Translations under genes and position numbers: made by a program
Shown here: positions 24,866 through 34,094 of the stretch, piece by piece
Layout: the number at the start of each line of letters is the position of its first letter
Numbering within the stretch: position 1 is the stretch's first letter
The notes under the pieces: generated by a model
The model's input: the letters and a program-made list of their open reading frames with translations, nothing else
Databases searched by the model: none
Told to the model about the DNA's origin: nothing
NCBI GenBank assembly: GCA_041488095.1
Contig: JBGPOP010000002.1
Coordinates: 62,001-126,000 of the forward strand
Direction: 5' to 3'
From: DASYPQ01 sp041488095
Lineage (GTDB): Bacteria; Planctomycetota; UBA1135; GCA-002686595
Length of the DNA stretch: 64,000 nt

Positions 24866-25930
24866 ATGAGCAGCGTGTTCAAGCCGTTGGAGTGGGCGCT
24901 CGGCCGCTTCTCCGTCGACATGGGGATCGACCTCGGCACGGCGAACACGCTGGTCAGCGTCCGCGGGCGCGGCATCATCCTGAACGAACCCAGCGTCGTC
25001 GCGGTCAAGAAGGACACGGGCGAGGTGCTCCTCGACGGGATGGCGGTCGGCAACGCCGCCAAGGCCATGCTCGGCAAGACGCCGGGAAACATCGAGGCGA
25101 TCCGCCCGCTGCGGAACGGGGTGATCGCCGATTTCGACGTCACCGAGAAGATGCTGCGCTACTTCATCACCAAGGTCCACGAGGGCAGGAACTGGGTGAA
25201 GCCGCAGGTGGTCATCGCCGTCCCGGTCGGCATCACGGCGGTCGAGCGCAGGGCCGTGATCCACTCCGCGGAGCGCGCCGGGGCGCGGCGCGTGTACCTG
25301 ATCGACGAGCCCATGGCCGCCGGGATCGGCCTGGAGCTGCCCGTGACCGAGCCGCGCGGCTCGCTGATCGTCGACATCGGCGGCGGGACCACCGAGGTCG
25401 CGGTCCTGGCGCTCGCGGGGATGGTGTGCTCGACCTCGCTGCGGATCGCCGGCGACGAGTTCGACGAGGCCGTCGTCAACCACATGCGCCGCCACCACAA
25501 CCTCCTGATCGGCGAGCAGAGCGCGGAGAAGATCAAGCTGACGATCGGGTCGGCCTGGCCGATGCAGCAGGAGCTGTCGATGCCGGTCAAGGGGCGCGAC
25601 AGCATCACGGGTCTGCCGCGCAAGATCGAGGTGACGTCGATCGAGATCCGGGAGGCGCTATCGCATCCCGTGCGGCTGATCTGCGAGTCGGTACGCGCGA
25701 TCCTGGAGGAGGCTCCGCCCGAGATCTCGGCCGACTTGTGCGACGCGGGAGCGGTCGTGTGCGGCGGCGGTGCGCTGCTCTACGGCATCGGCGAGGCGAT
25801 CTCGGACGCGCTCGGGATCCCGGTGAAGATCGCCGACGATCCGCTCACGGCCGTGGCGCGCGGGACGGGCGTGTTCCTGGAGAAGCTCGACGTGTTCTCG
25901 CGCGTGCTGTCCGCGGACGAAGAGGATTAG
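24866..25930 (+). CDS. mreB: Rod-shape actin homologue MreB
   Basis: The 354-residue cytoskeletal ATPase shows the actin-fold motifs in order: phosphate 1 (MGIDLGTANTLV), connect 1 (AVPVGITAVERRAV), phosphate 2 (SLIVDIGGGTTEVAVLAL), adenosine (DAGAVVCGGGALLYGIGEAI) and the closing TAVARGTGVFLEKL. MreB filaments under the membrane position the elongation machinery, which is encoded downstream (mreC-like, mreD-like, PBP2, rodA). A short amphipathic N-terminus (VFKPLEWALGRF) could bind the membrane. It is separated from mreC by one secreted-protein gene, which is unusual for this cluster. Confidence 0.97.
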   Translation: MSSVFKPLEWALGRFSVDMGIDLGTANTLVSVRGRGIILNEPSVVAVKKDTGEVLLDGMAVGNAAKAMLGKTPGNIEAIRPLRNGVIADFDVTEKMLRYFITKVHEGRNWVKPQVVIAVPVGITAVERRAVIHSAERAGARRVYLIDEPMAAGIGLELPVTEPRGSLIVDIGGGTTEVAVLALAGMVCSTSLRIAGDEFDEAVVNHMRRHHNLLIGEQSAEKIKLTIGSAWPMQQELSMPVKGRDSITGLPRKIEVTSIEIREALSHPVRLICESVRAILEEAPPEISADLCDAGAVVCGGGALLYGIGEAISDALGIPVKIADDPLTAVARGTGVFLEKLDVFSRVLSADEED

Positions 25931-26031
25931 GGTCGAGTCCCCTGCCCGCCGGACAGGCCAGACGGGTAGAATGCCGCCATCGGGCGCGGGCCCTGGATCC
26001 GGGCTCGGCACCGATCCACGGAGGTGCGTCG

Positions 26032-27117
26032 ATGGCGAAGCTCCTTGTATCTTCCCTTGGTCTGGCTGCCCTGGCGCTCCCCTCGCGCGCGCAGAGCATC
26101 AACGTCGACTTCGAGTCCGCGACCGCGCCGAACGGCACGCCACCGGCGAGCTACGGGGCGTCGGCGCATTCACCCGGCGTGTGGAACTCCGTCAACGTTC
26201 CGGCGGTCTCCGGCCTCGTGGATGTCAGCGGTGCCCCGACCAGCGTGAGCCTCGCCACGACCGGGACCTCCAACAACTTCATCACGCACGACTTCCCGTC
26301 GACATCCGGCACCGACGAGTTGCTCCTCGACGATGCCCACGTGCCCGACGATTTCGTCGTGGACTGGGTGTTCAACGGCCTGTCTCCGGGGTTCTACCTC
26401 GTCGACACGATCATCGTCGCGTACGGGAACGCCGATACGCTCTACGTCAGCGTCCAGGGATCACCCGACAGCCAGCAGCAGGTGTGGGGCTCCTGGAGCG
26501 GCTCCTACCTCCAAGGGATCAACTTCGCCCGACACGGGAAGATGGTCACGGACGGGAGGATCCGGGTGACGATCGGGACCCCCAAGATCCACGACTACGT
26601 GTGGGTCAGCGGGATCCAGCTCGTCCAGACCACCGCAGTCGGCACGGCGCAGTGCTTCGGCGACGGCAGCGCGGGTCCCTGTCCCTGCAACAACAACGGC
26701 CAGGCCGGCAGAGGGTGTGCGAACTCGTACGGCGCGGGCGCCCTGCTCTACGCGACCGGGACGACGAGCCCGGACACGGCCGTCCTCCATGCCTCGAGCC
26801 TGAATACTTCGAGCACGCTCTCGATCTTCCTCCAGGGCAGCGCGAGCGTCGGCCCGTTGGTTTTCGGCGACGGCCTGCGTTGCGCGGGCGGGATCTTGAA
26901 GCGCTTGTACGTGAAAACCCCGAGCGGCGGGGGCGTATACGCTCCCCGGTCCAGCGATCCCTCGATCACGAGCCGGTCGGCGACCCTGGGCGATCCGATC
27001 CTGCCGGGCCAGCCGCGCTATTACCAGGTCTACTACCGCGACGGCTTTGCGAACTGGTGCCCTCCGCCGCAGGGGAGCTCGTACAACGCGACCAACGCCG
27101 TGCAGATCGTGTGGTGA
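26032..27117 (+). CDS. Secreted protein with Planctomycetota-like Cys-rich module
   Basis: A 361-residue exported protein with signal peptide MAKLLVSSLGLAALALPSRAQ. Residues about 22-195 form a beta-rich domain resembling a jelly-roll (VDFESATAPNGTPPASYG, DDFVVDWVFNGLSPGFYLV). At about residue 207 comes CFGDGSAGPCPCNNNGQ, continuing to a GC-x-NSYGAGALL. I associate this Cys-rich module with secreted proteins of deep Planctomycetota lineages. A C-terminal beta domain follows. GGAGGT lies 6 nt before the ATG and a TAGAAT box sits at 25967-25972, so it probably has its own promoter. Function unknown; a wall or surface protein would fit its place in the mre cluster. Confidence 0.7.
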   Translation: MAKLLVSSLGLAALALPSRAQSINVDFESATAPNGTPPASYGASAHSPGVWNSVNVPAVSGLVDVSGAPTSVSLATTGTSNNFITHDFPSTSGTDELLLDDAHVPDDFVVDWVFNGLSPGFYLVDTIIVAYGNADTLYVSVQGSPDSQQQVWGSWSGSYLQGINFARHGKMVTDGRIRVTIGTPKIHDYVWVSGIQLVQTTAVGTAQCFGDGSAGPCPCNNNGQAGRGCANSYGAGALLYATGTTSPDTAVLHASSLNTSSTLSIFLQGSASVGPLVFGDGLRCAGGILKRLYVKTPSGGGVYAPRSSDPSITSRSATLGDPILPGQPRYYQVYYRDGFANWCPPPQGSSYNATNAVQIVW

Positions 27118-27240
27118 TAGGTAGGGGCCGGTCGAGCCCCCATTGATCTGCCGTCCGCCGGGAGTAGGTTCACCCTGCTCCTCCCGCGGCTTCCCTCCGG
27201 ACGCTCCGCTCGCGAGGAGCGCCATCGAGGGGCAGCTCAC

Positions 27241-28692
27241 TTGGGTTCATCGCGTTCGCGCACGCTCCACCTGATCGTCTTCCTCTTCCTCGCGGCGCTC
27301 TCCCTGCGCCCCTGGAAGTCCTTCGAGGATAAGATCGAGGTCGCCTTCGAGCCCGCCCGAGCGCTGCGCGGCCTGACTCTCCCCCTCGCCTGGCTCTCCG
27401 CCCGCGAGGTCCGCGCGGCCGAGACCGCCCTCCTCGCCGGGGAGGACTCCCGGCGCGCGACCGGCCGCGCGGTCCTCGCTTCCGCGCAGACGTCTGCCGC
27501 GCCCGCCGACCTCGCCCTGGCGCGCGGCCGGGGCCTGATCCACGCCGAGGTCGTCGCACGCGCGCTCGACGATCCCAACCGCGCGATCGTCCGCTTTGCT
27601 CCCGGATCCGAGGTTGCGCGCGGCATGCCGGCGGTGTGCGGCGACTTCTACGTCGGACGCGTGGTGTCGGTCGACCCCTCGCGCCCGGGCGAGGGCGCGA
27701 TCGACCTCGTCACGGGCAAGGACTTCCGCGTCGGGGGCGCGGTTTTCGATCCCGGATCCGGGTCCGGCGGCCGGACGGCGGGCGAGCCCGCGCTGCTCGT
27801 CGTCGGCGGCGTGGTCCCGCGGGGCAGGGAGAAGGCCGAGCTGCTCCTGGCCACGCATTGTCCGAGTGATCCATCGCTCGCCGCGGGCCTCGTGCGCGTC
27901 CGCGAGATCGACGCGCCGGGCAACGATCCCTATCGGGGCCTCGCCGACGGGTTCCGGCTGGGCTCGCTCGAGCGCGTGCAGCGAGGCGGGACGAACCTCC
28001 TCGCGGTGAGACCGGGACTCGACTACTCCTCGGGCCTCTTCCAGATCGCCGTCGTGTGTCCCTCCCAGCACGCCGCGGCGGGCCTGAACCTCGCGCAGGA
28101 CCCTTTCGTCGAGGATCGCTGGCTCGATGGCCACCTCGCGCTCGCAGGGGACCCTTCGTTCTGGCGCGAGGGCCGCGTCCTCTCCGCCGGGACCGACCAG
28201 GGCGTCGAGGACGGCGCGGCGCTCTCGCTCGGCGCGAGCTTCCTCGGGTGCGTGGTGCGCGCCGGGCACTCGACCTCGAAGGTGCGCCTGCTCGGCGACG
28301 CGGGCCTGGAGTTCTCCGCGCTCGCAAACCCCGAAAGCGGCGGACGGCCGCTCGCGCCCGGCACGAGCGACGCGCCTTTCACCATCGGCCGTCTGGTCTC
28401 GCTCGGGCGCGATCGCTCGGACGGCGTGCTGCTCCTGCGCTGGGAGGCCGCCATTCCTCTCGAGATGGACGGATCCAATGGGCCCGTCCAGGCCGTCCTC
28501 TACACCGCCTCCGGACAACGAGCCGTGCCCCCAGGCCTGCGCATCGGCACGACGGTCCTGCCGCGCGGGCGCGGGCCCTTCCTCCTGCGTGTGCGGCAAG
28601 AGCAGGACGGGCTCTCCTTCACGCGCGTGCGGGTGTGGCGCGGGCTGCGGGCCTCCGGGCGGCCGGACGGCCAGGAGAACGACCGGCCGTGA
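27241..28692 (+). CDS. Divergent MreC-like rod-shape protein
   Basis: The 483-residue product has one N-terminal hydrophobic helix (LHLIVFLFLAALSLRPW), a helical segment (about 35-100) and then two or three beta-rich domains with the Gly/Val/Asp pattern of MreC (GMPAVCGDFYVGRVVSVDPS; GRVLSAGTDQGVEDGAAL). Direct similarity to MreC is weak. The assignment rests on topology and on its position directly before mreD-like, PBP2 and rodA genes with overlapping codons. It is longer than typical MreC (about 280-350). A TTG at 27241 is used as start because it is the first possible codon before the membrane helix. It would link cytoplasmic MreB to periplasmic PBP2. Confidence 0.6.
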   Translation: MGSSRSRTLHLIVFLFLAALSLRPWKSFEDKIEVAFEPARALRGLTLPLAWLSAREVRAAETALLAGEDSRRATGRAVLASAQTSAAPADLALARGRGLIHAEVVARALDDPNRAIVRFAPGSEVARGMPAVCGDFYVGRVVSVDPSRPGEGAIDLVTGKDFRVGGAVFDPGSGSGGRTAGEPALLVVGGVVPRGREKAELLLATHCPSDPSLAAGLVRVREIDAPGNDPYRGLADGFRLGSLERVQRGGTNLLAVRPGLDYSSGLFQIAVVCPSQHAAAGLNLAQDPFVEDRWLDGHLALAGDPSFWREGRVLSAGTDQGVEDGAALSLGASFLGCVVRAGHSTSKVRLLGDAGLEFSALANPESGGRPLAPGTSDAPFTIGRLVSLGRDRSDGVLLLRWEAAIPLEMDGSNGPVQAVLYTASGQRAVPPGLRIGTTVLPRGRGPFLLRVRQEQDGLSFTRVRVWRGLRASGRPDGQENDRP

Positions 28693-29210
28693 TCGCTTCG
28701 CGCACCCTGGCCTGGGCGCTCTTCGCGGCCTGGATCACCTGGTTTTTCGCTCTCCAGGCGCGTCTTTCGGCCGGCAGCTCGGCCGCGCCGTGGGTGCCCG
28801 ATCTCGGCCTGGTCCTCTCGCTCTCCCTGCTCGCCCGCCTGGAGGAGCGCGAGGCGCCGGTCCTGGCCCTGGTCCTGGCGCTCTCGCGCTCGGCCTTCTC
28901 GAGCGAGCCCGCCGTCGCCTTGCTGGCCGGTTCGCTCGGGCTCGTGCTCCTTGCGCTCGCCGCGCGCTCGGTCGTCGAGCTGACCGGTCCCCTGTGGCGC
29001 GCCCTGATCACCGGCGGCCTCGTGCTGGCCTTCGACCTGTGGCTCGCCCTGGTCCAGGCCGCGCGCTCGCCCGACGCGATCGGAAGACTGCCCGTCGGAG
29101 CCGGAGCGCTCCTCGCCGCCGCTCTCTCCTCAGCGACCCTCGCCCTCGTCGCCGGCCCCGCGCTCGCGCACCTGCCGGGCCTCACCCCGCTCCGGAGACG
29201 ACCGTGGTAG
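28689..29210 (+). CDS. MreD-like membrane protein
   Basis: A 173-residue polytopic protein with five or six hydrophobic segments (LAWALFAAWITWFFALQARL, VPDLGLVLSLSLLARL, VALLAGSLGLVLLALAA and others). GTG 28689 overlaps the mreC-like stop (GTGA), and the stop overlaps the PBP2 start. Size, topology and position are those of MreD, although sequence motifs are too weak to confirm it alone. MreD is part of the elongasome in the inner membrane. Confidence 0.6.
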   Translation: MIASRTLAWALFAAWITWFFALQARLSAGSSAAPWVPDLGLVLSLSLLARLEEREAPVLALVLALSRSAFSSEPAVALLAGSLGLVLLALAARSVVELTGPLWRALITGGLVLAFDLWLALVQAARSPDAIGRLPVGAGALLAAALSSATLALVAGPALAHLPGLTPLRRRPW

Positions 29211-32200
29211 CCGAGCGGCGCTTCGGTCCCCTCATCGCCGTGCTCTTGTGCGTGCTCGGCGTCCTGCTCCTGCGCCTCTTCCATGTGCAGGTCCTCGAAC
29301 ACGAGGTATGGGCCGGCGAGGCCGCGGCGCTCGTGCGCAGCTCGCGGCTCCTGCCGAGCCACCGCGGGAAGATCCTCGACCGTGAGGGCCGCGTCCTGGT
29401 CGAGGACGAGGACGTGTGGCGCGTGGATCTCGTCTACCGCGACTTCCGCCGCGGTCACCCTCTCGGGCTCGTGGCGCACTCCCGTTCGACTCTCGAGATG
29501 CGCGCCGTCCCGCTCCCCGAGGCGCTCTCGCACCTCGAGGCCTGGGCGAAGGAGATCGTGCAGCTCTCGCCGGCCGACCTCGACCGCTTCGCGAAGGGCG
29601 GCGCTCTCGCCACCGCGACGCTCTCGATCCCGGCGGCCGAGAATCCCGTGCGCGACGCGCGCGCCTCGCGCGCCTCGGACCTGCGCTTCTACGCGGCCGC
29701 TTTTCTCGATCTGGGCAAGCAGGACCGCGAGGCGATCGGCAGGGCGGAGAAGCAGGAGCCGAGGAGCGCGCGCTCCTACGCGGAGATCGTCGCGGCCGAG
29801 CGTTCGACCACGAGCTCGGCTCTCCTCGCGGATCTCGAGGGCCGATTGTCGAAGCAGCGCGAGACGCTCTCGCAGCTCGCGGGCCTGCTCTCGACGCCCG
29901 AGCGCCCGGGCGGCGAGTCGCTCGACTCCCTCGTCGCGGGGCTGGAGGCCGCGCGCGAGCGGTTCGAGGACACCGCGGCCGACGAGCTGTTCGAGGAGGC
30001 GACCCGCTTCTCGCCCGGGCGCATCTCGAGCACGAGCCTCGCGCGCGCCTTCGAGCTCGGATGGATCGCGCACATCCTGCGCTGGGACCCGGCGCGCACC
30101 CGCGCCTGGGCGGCGAGCCGTCGCGCAGCCTTCGAGCGCGACCTGGCCGAGGTGTTCGCGCCGCGGATCCTCGCCCGGGCCGGCCTGGAGGACGGGGATT
30201 CCGTGGCCGAGTGCTTGCTGGACCAGATCGCGGCCTTCTACGCCCGAGGCGCACCACCGGAGTCCTGGCGCGACCTCGACGAAGCCTGCGTGCTCTCCGA
30301 GATCGCGACGCTCTTCGATCTGCCCCGTCGGCCGCACTGGGAAGGCGAGAAACGACCCGCGCTTCCGCTGCTCGAACGCGACTTCCGCGAGGCGGCCGAG
30401 AAGTCCCGCGATCCCTGGCTCGCGCTCGGGACCCTCGCCGACATGGCCGGGGCGTCCCTGGACGGGTCCGCCGCGACCAGGAACGCGCGCGTCTGGGCGG
30501 CTCGCTGGAGGGCGATCGCGAAGAGCGATCGGCACCTGGAAGGCAAGGCGGCGCAGGAGGCCCTGCTCGCGATCCTCTCGGCCCTCGAGGCGCGTGCGCT
30601 GGCCGCGAGCGACGCGGGGTTCGAGGCCTGCCTCGCCACGGCCTCTCCCGGGGTCGCGCTGGCCGGACCCCTGCCCGTCGCGCACGACCGGATCGATCGG
30701 GCGCTGCAGAAGGAGCGCTTCCTTCTCAAGGACCTCTCCAGCCGGTCCGCCAGCCTCGTCCCCGAGGCGAGCTACCCCCTCGTGCACCTGATCGAGCGCC
30801 ACGCCGAGGTGTACCGCGGATTCGAGGTCCGCCCGGCGACGAGGAGGATCGTCCGCGCGCGCGGCGCGGACGGCCTGCTCGTCGCGGGCGCGCTCCTCGG
30901 CGGCGTCCGTGGCCCCTCGCTTCGCGACCTGGTCGCGCAGGAGGCCGACACGCGCAGGCTGCGGACGAGCTCGCTCGGCGCCGCGTGGGACGACGAGGAG
31001 ATCGCCGATCTCGCCTCGCGCCTCGTGCGCACCGACGACAAGACCGGCAGCTCCGGCGTGGAGGGGTACTTCGACGCGGAGCTGCGCGGACGCAACGGCT
31101 GGTTCGAGACGTCCGGGCTCGAGGAACTCGATGAGGATCGCTCGCACGGCGTCCTGAAGGCCGCGGTCGACGGGAAGGACCTTCGGCTGACCCTCGACCG
31201 CGACCTGCAGCTCGCGGCCCAGGAGACGCTCGCGCATCCCGCTCCGCCGGCGGACGAGGCCACCGACCGCGTGTGGTTCCAGAACCCCGTGGGGGCGATC
31301 GTGTTGATCACGCCTGACGGCGAGGTGCTCGCGGCCGCGTCCGAGCCGACCCGGGACGGCGAACCCCCCGCGCCCGGGCGCGATCTCGAACGGACCCACG
31401 CGCGGGAGCGCACGCTCAAGCGCCCGACCTTCAACCCGCCCGGCTCGGTGTTCAAGCCCTTCGTCGCGGCGTATGCGCTCGACCGCCTGGGGCTCGATCC
31501 CGGGGAGCTCCTCTCCTGCCAGCCACTCGGAGACGGAGGCAGCGGCTACAAGAGCATGCACTGCCACGCCAGCCCGCACGGTCAGAGCAACCTCGCGCGC
31601 GCGCTGGAGGTCTCGTGCAATGCGGCCTTCGCGCAGATCGGCGAGCGCTACGCGCCGGAGCAGCTCATCGAGATGGCCGACCTGTTCGGCTTCGGCCGGC
31701 CGACCGGTATCCGGCATCTCTCCGGCGGCGACCGCGAGCGTCGCGCGGGCCTCTCCGAGGATTACAAGCTCGCGGGCGCCGAGGCGCTGCCTCGGAAGCT
31801 GCGCGAGCCGGCCGAGCGCATGCGTTTCGCGAACGGTCTCGGCCTGATCGAGGCGACGCCGATGCAGGTCGCGCGCGCGACCGCAGGGCTCCTGACCGGA
31901 AGGCTGCCCGATCTGCGGATCGCGCGCGAGGTCGGCGGCGAGCCGGTCGAGAAGGCCGCGCGGGACCTCCCCATCTCGCAGCGCGCGCGGGAGATCGTGT
32001 GCCGCGCCTTGGAGGCCGTCGTGAAGGAGCCGGGCGGCACGGCCTACGGCAAGGGCCTCGACCGCGCCAGCCTGGGCTTCTCCTTCGCGTGCAAGACCGG
32101 CAGCGCGGACAAGCGCCCGTTGGCGCCGGAAGCCGGGGGCTCGGACGTGGCCGTGCGCGGCCAGCTCAAGATGCTCAAGCAGACCTGGATCGCAGGCTGG

Positions 32201-32359
32201 TTCCCGGTCGAGGCGCCGAAGGCGATCCTCGTGGTCATGCTGCACGACGTCTCCGAGACCTCGAACCACACGTCGGTGTACGTCGCGGCCCAGTTCCTGC
32301 GGTCGCCCGCGGTGAGGAAGTTCGTCGAGGGCGGAGAGCCGGGGGAGGTCGCCCGATGA
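29204..32359 (+). CDS. mrdA: Penicillin-binding protein 2, elongation transpeptidase, with large insertion
   Basis: The 1,051-residue protein has an N-terminal membrane anchor (PLIAVLLCVLGVLLLRLFHV) and the pedestal start HRGKILDREGRVL (about residue 53). The canonical strand FEVRPATRRI (about 538) and the GYFDAELRG region (about 620) follow much later. The transpeptidase domain has all three active-site motifs: SVFK (Ser about 748), SCN (about 804) and KTG (about 964). A typical PBP2 is 600-680 residues; here about 350 extra, mostly helical and charged, residues lie between the first pedestal motif and FEVRP. The enzyme cross-links peptidoglycan during elongation with RodA, whose gene overlaps this stop. 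GTG 29204 overlaps the mreD-like stop. Confidence 0.85.
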   Translation: MVAERRFGPLIAVLLCVLGVLLLRLFHVQVLEHEVWAGEAAALVRSSRLLPSHRGKILDREGRVLVEDEDVWRVDLVYRDFRRGHPLGLVAHSRSTLEMRAVPLPEALSHLEAWAKEIVQLSPADLDRFAKGGALATATLSIPAAENPVRDARASRASDLRFYAAAFLDLGKQDREAIGRAEKQEPRSARSYAEIVAAERSTTSSALLADLEGRLSKQRETLSQLAGLLSTPERPGGESLDSLVAGLEAARERFEDTAADELFEEATRFSPGRISSTSLARAFELGWIAHILRWDPARTRAWAASRRAAFERDLAEVFAPRILARAGLEDGDSVAECLLDQIAAFYARGAPPESWRDLDEACVLSEIATLFDLPRRPHWEGEKRPALPLLERDFREAAEKSRDPWLALGTLADMAGASLDGSAATRNARVWAARWRAIAKSDRHLEGKAAQEALLAILSALEARALAASDAGFEACLATASPGVALAGPLPVAHDRIDRALQKERFLLKDLSSRSASLVPEASYPLVHLIERHAEVYRGFEVRPATRRIVRARGADGLLVAGALLGGVRGPSLRDLVAQEADTRRLRTSSLGAAWDDEEIADLASRLVRTDDKTGSSGVEGYFDAELRGRNGWFETSGLEELDEDRSHGVLKAAVDGKDLRLTLDRDLQLAAQETLAHPAPPADEATDRVWFQNPVGAIVLITPDGEVLAAASEPTRDGEPPAPGRDLERTHARERTLKRPTFNPPGSVFKPFVAAYALDRLGLDPGELLSCQPLGDGGSGYKSMHCHASPHGQSNLARALEVSCNAAFAQIGERYAPEQLIEMADLFGFGRPTGIRHLSGGDRERRAGLSEDYKLAGAEALPRKLREPAERMRFANGLGLIEATPMQVARATAGLLTGRLPDLRIAREVGGEPVEKAARDLPISQRAREIVCRALEAVVKEPGGTAYGKGLDRASLGFSFACKTGSADKRPLAPEAGGSDVAVRGQLKMLKQTWIAGWFPVEAPKAILVVMLHDVSETSNHTSVYVAAQFLRSPAVRKFVEGGEPGEVAR

Positions 32360-33564
32360 GGGAGATCGCACCGCCGAGGAGGCTCCTCCCCTTCACCCTG
32401 CCGAGGATCCCGCTCTCGCTGCGCGGGTTGCGCTGGTTCGAGATGGACTGGCACGTGCTCGCGATCGCCGCAGCGCTGCTCGCGCTGGGTGTGACGCTCG
32501 TGCGTGCGATGGCGCAGGCGGACCAGGCGATGGAGCGCGACGGCATCGTGTTCGGGAACCACCTGACCAAGGTGGCGGTGACCCTGCCCGCGCTCGTCCT
32601 GGGTCTCGCGCTGCGGCCGCGATGGCTGCGCCGCAGGGCCTGGGCGATCTACGCGATGTTCCTCTCGCTGCTCCTGGTGCTGCCCTTCATCGGTTCGGAC
32701 CACAACGGCGCCAGGCGTTGGATCAAGATGCCGGGCGGATTCGACCTCCAGCCTTCGGAGCTCGCCAAGATCGGCCTGATCCTGGCGCTCGCGCGCGTGC
32801 TGTACCGCAATCGTCTGGAGCGCTTGCGCGACTGGGGTCCGCCGCTCGCAGCGGCGCTCGTGCCCATGGCGCTCGTCGCCAGGGAGCCCGACCTCGGCAC
32901 GGCGATGTCGTTCGTTCCGATCACGCTCGGGATGCTGTATCTCGCGGGGGCCAAGCCCAAGGTGATCCTGCGTTTCCTCGCCGGCGCGGCGGTGATCGGC
33001 GTGCTGGCCTGGCAGCTCCAGTTCGGGGTTCAGGGGTACCAGCTGCAGCGTCTCGAGACCTGGCTACACAGCTTTCGCGCCGTCGACCTGATCGCCGAGC
33101 GGAACGGCGCGGCGTTCCACAGCTACCATGCGCGCGTCGCGATCGGGAACGGTGGGCTGTTCGGGACGGGGATCGGCGAGGGCGTCGCGAACCGCACCGG
33201 GATCCTGCCCGAGCGGGACTGCGATTCGGTGTTCGCGGTGATCGCGGAAGAGCTGGGGTGGGTGCTGACGGCGGGAGTGATGTGCTTGTACATGCTGATG
33301 ATCGCGCTGCTGCTCGGGAGCGCGAGCGGGATCCGCGACCGTTTCTCGCGACTCGCTGCGGGGGGGATCGCGATGTACTTCGCCGCGCACTTCGTGATCA
33401 ACGTGAGCGTGAACCTGGGCCTGATCCCGATGACGGGGATCACGCTGCCGTTGTTCTCGACCGGGGGGTCGTCGCTGCTGACGACGTTCCTGGCGCTCGG
33501 CCTCGCGACGGGACTCGCGGCGCGCAGCGAGCCGGCGCTCGACAAGGATGCGTTCCAGGCGTGA
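32356..33564 (+). CDS. rodA: Peptidoglycan glycosyltransferase RodA
   Basis: This is a 402-residue SEDS-family membrane protein with about ten helices. Family motifs: GARRWIKMPGGFDLQPSELA, REPDLGTAMSF, and LPERDCDSVFAVIAEELGWV, which contains the catalytic-loop Asp. GITLPLFSTGGSSLLTTFLA is the SEDS signature near the end. RodA polymerises lipid II into glycan strands in complex with PBP2, and the two genes overlap by 4 nt (ATGA). It ends the mre/PBP2 run; no terminator hairpin is clear after it. Confidence 0.95.
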   Translation: MREIAPPRRLLPFTLPRIPLSLRGLRWFEMDWHVLAIAAALLALGVTLVRAMAQADQAMERDGIVFGNHLTKVAVTLPALVLGLALRPRWLRRRAWAIYAMFLSLLLVLPFIGSDHNGARRWIKMPGGFDLQPSELAKIGLILALARVLYRNRLERLRDWGPPLAAALVPMALVAREPDLGTAMSFVPITLGMLYLAGAKPKVILRFLAGAAVIGVLAWQLQFGVQGYQLQRLETWLHSFRAVDLIAERNGAAFHSYHARVAIGNGGLFGTGIGEGVANRTGILPERDCDSVFAVIAEELGWVLTAGVMCLYMLMIALLLGSASGIRDRFSRLAAGGIAMYFAAHFVINVSVNLGLIPMTGITLPLFSTGGSSLLTTFLALGLATGLAARSEPALDKDAFQA

Positions 33565-33638
33565 GGTACCGTACCGTGTCCGTGTTCGCACCCCTCGCGA
33601 GCGTGGAGGACCACGCGCCGGAAGCGTAGGTCTCCTGC

Positions 33639-33935
33639 ATGTCTCCTCTCTTCAAGGCCAGCCGCTGGACCTCCGGCAACCATCTCTTCCCGACCGTGAT
33701 CGAGATCACCGGGGAAGCCGTCGTGCTGCGGAAACGGAGCTGGGTCTCGACGAGCGAGAAGACGATCCACCTCGCCCGCGTCGCGTCGGTCGGCATCGAA
33801 GCTGGGTTGCTCTTCGCCGACGTGCGGATCGAGTCGAGCGGCGGCGGCGAGGACATCGTCAGCCATGGCCACTGGAAGGGCGACGCACGGAGGATCCGCG
33901 AGATCATCCAGGAGTGGCAAACGCGGAATCTGTGA
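33639..33935 (+). CDS. Small PH-like domain protein
   Basis: A 98-residue, probably cytoplasmic protein with alternating beta strands and one C-terminal helix (FPTVIEITGEAVVLRKRSWV, IHLARVASVGIEAGLLFADVRIESS, DARRIREIIQEWQ). The pattern of seven strands plus a helix resembles bacterial PH-like (bPH) domains. I infer this from pattern only. It stands alone between rodA and the Cys-repeat protein; no partner is evident. Confidence 0.6.
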   Translation: MSPLFKASRWTSGNHLFPTVIEITGEAVVLRKRSWVSTSEKTIHLARVASVGIEAGLLFADVRIESSGGGEDIVSHGHWKGDARRIREIIQEWQTRNL

Positions 33936-34094
33936 GCGCGAAGGGCCAGTCGGGACGTCGAGCGCCTCGAAGAGATCGGGGCGGCACGGAGGACCTTCAC
34001 CCGGTCCGTTCCCAACTGCCCTCTTCCAGCCGCGTAGGGGAAGCCCCACAATCGCGGCCTCCCGTCGAAGGACCCCTAGTCTGAGGACACAAGC

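Noticed and set aside
33565..33590. GGTACCGTACC just after rodA as a second copy of the palindromic element
   Set aside because: Only about nine bases match the arm of the element at 4833 and there is no second arm or loop.
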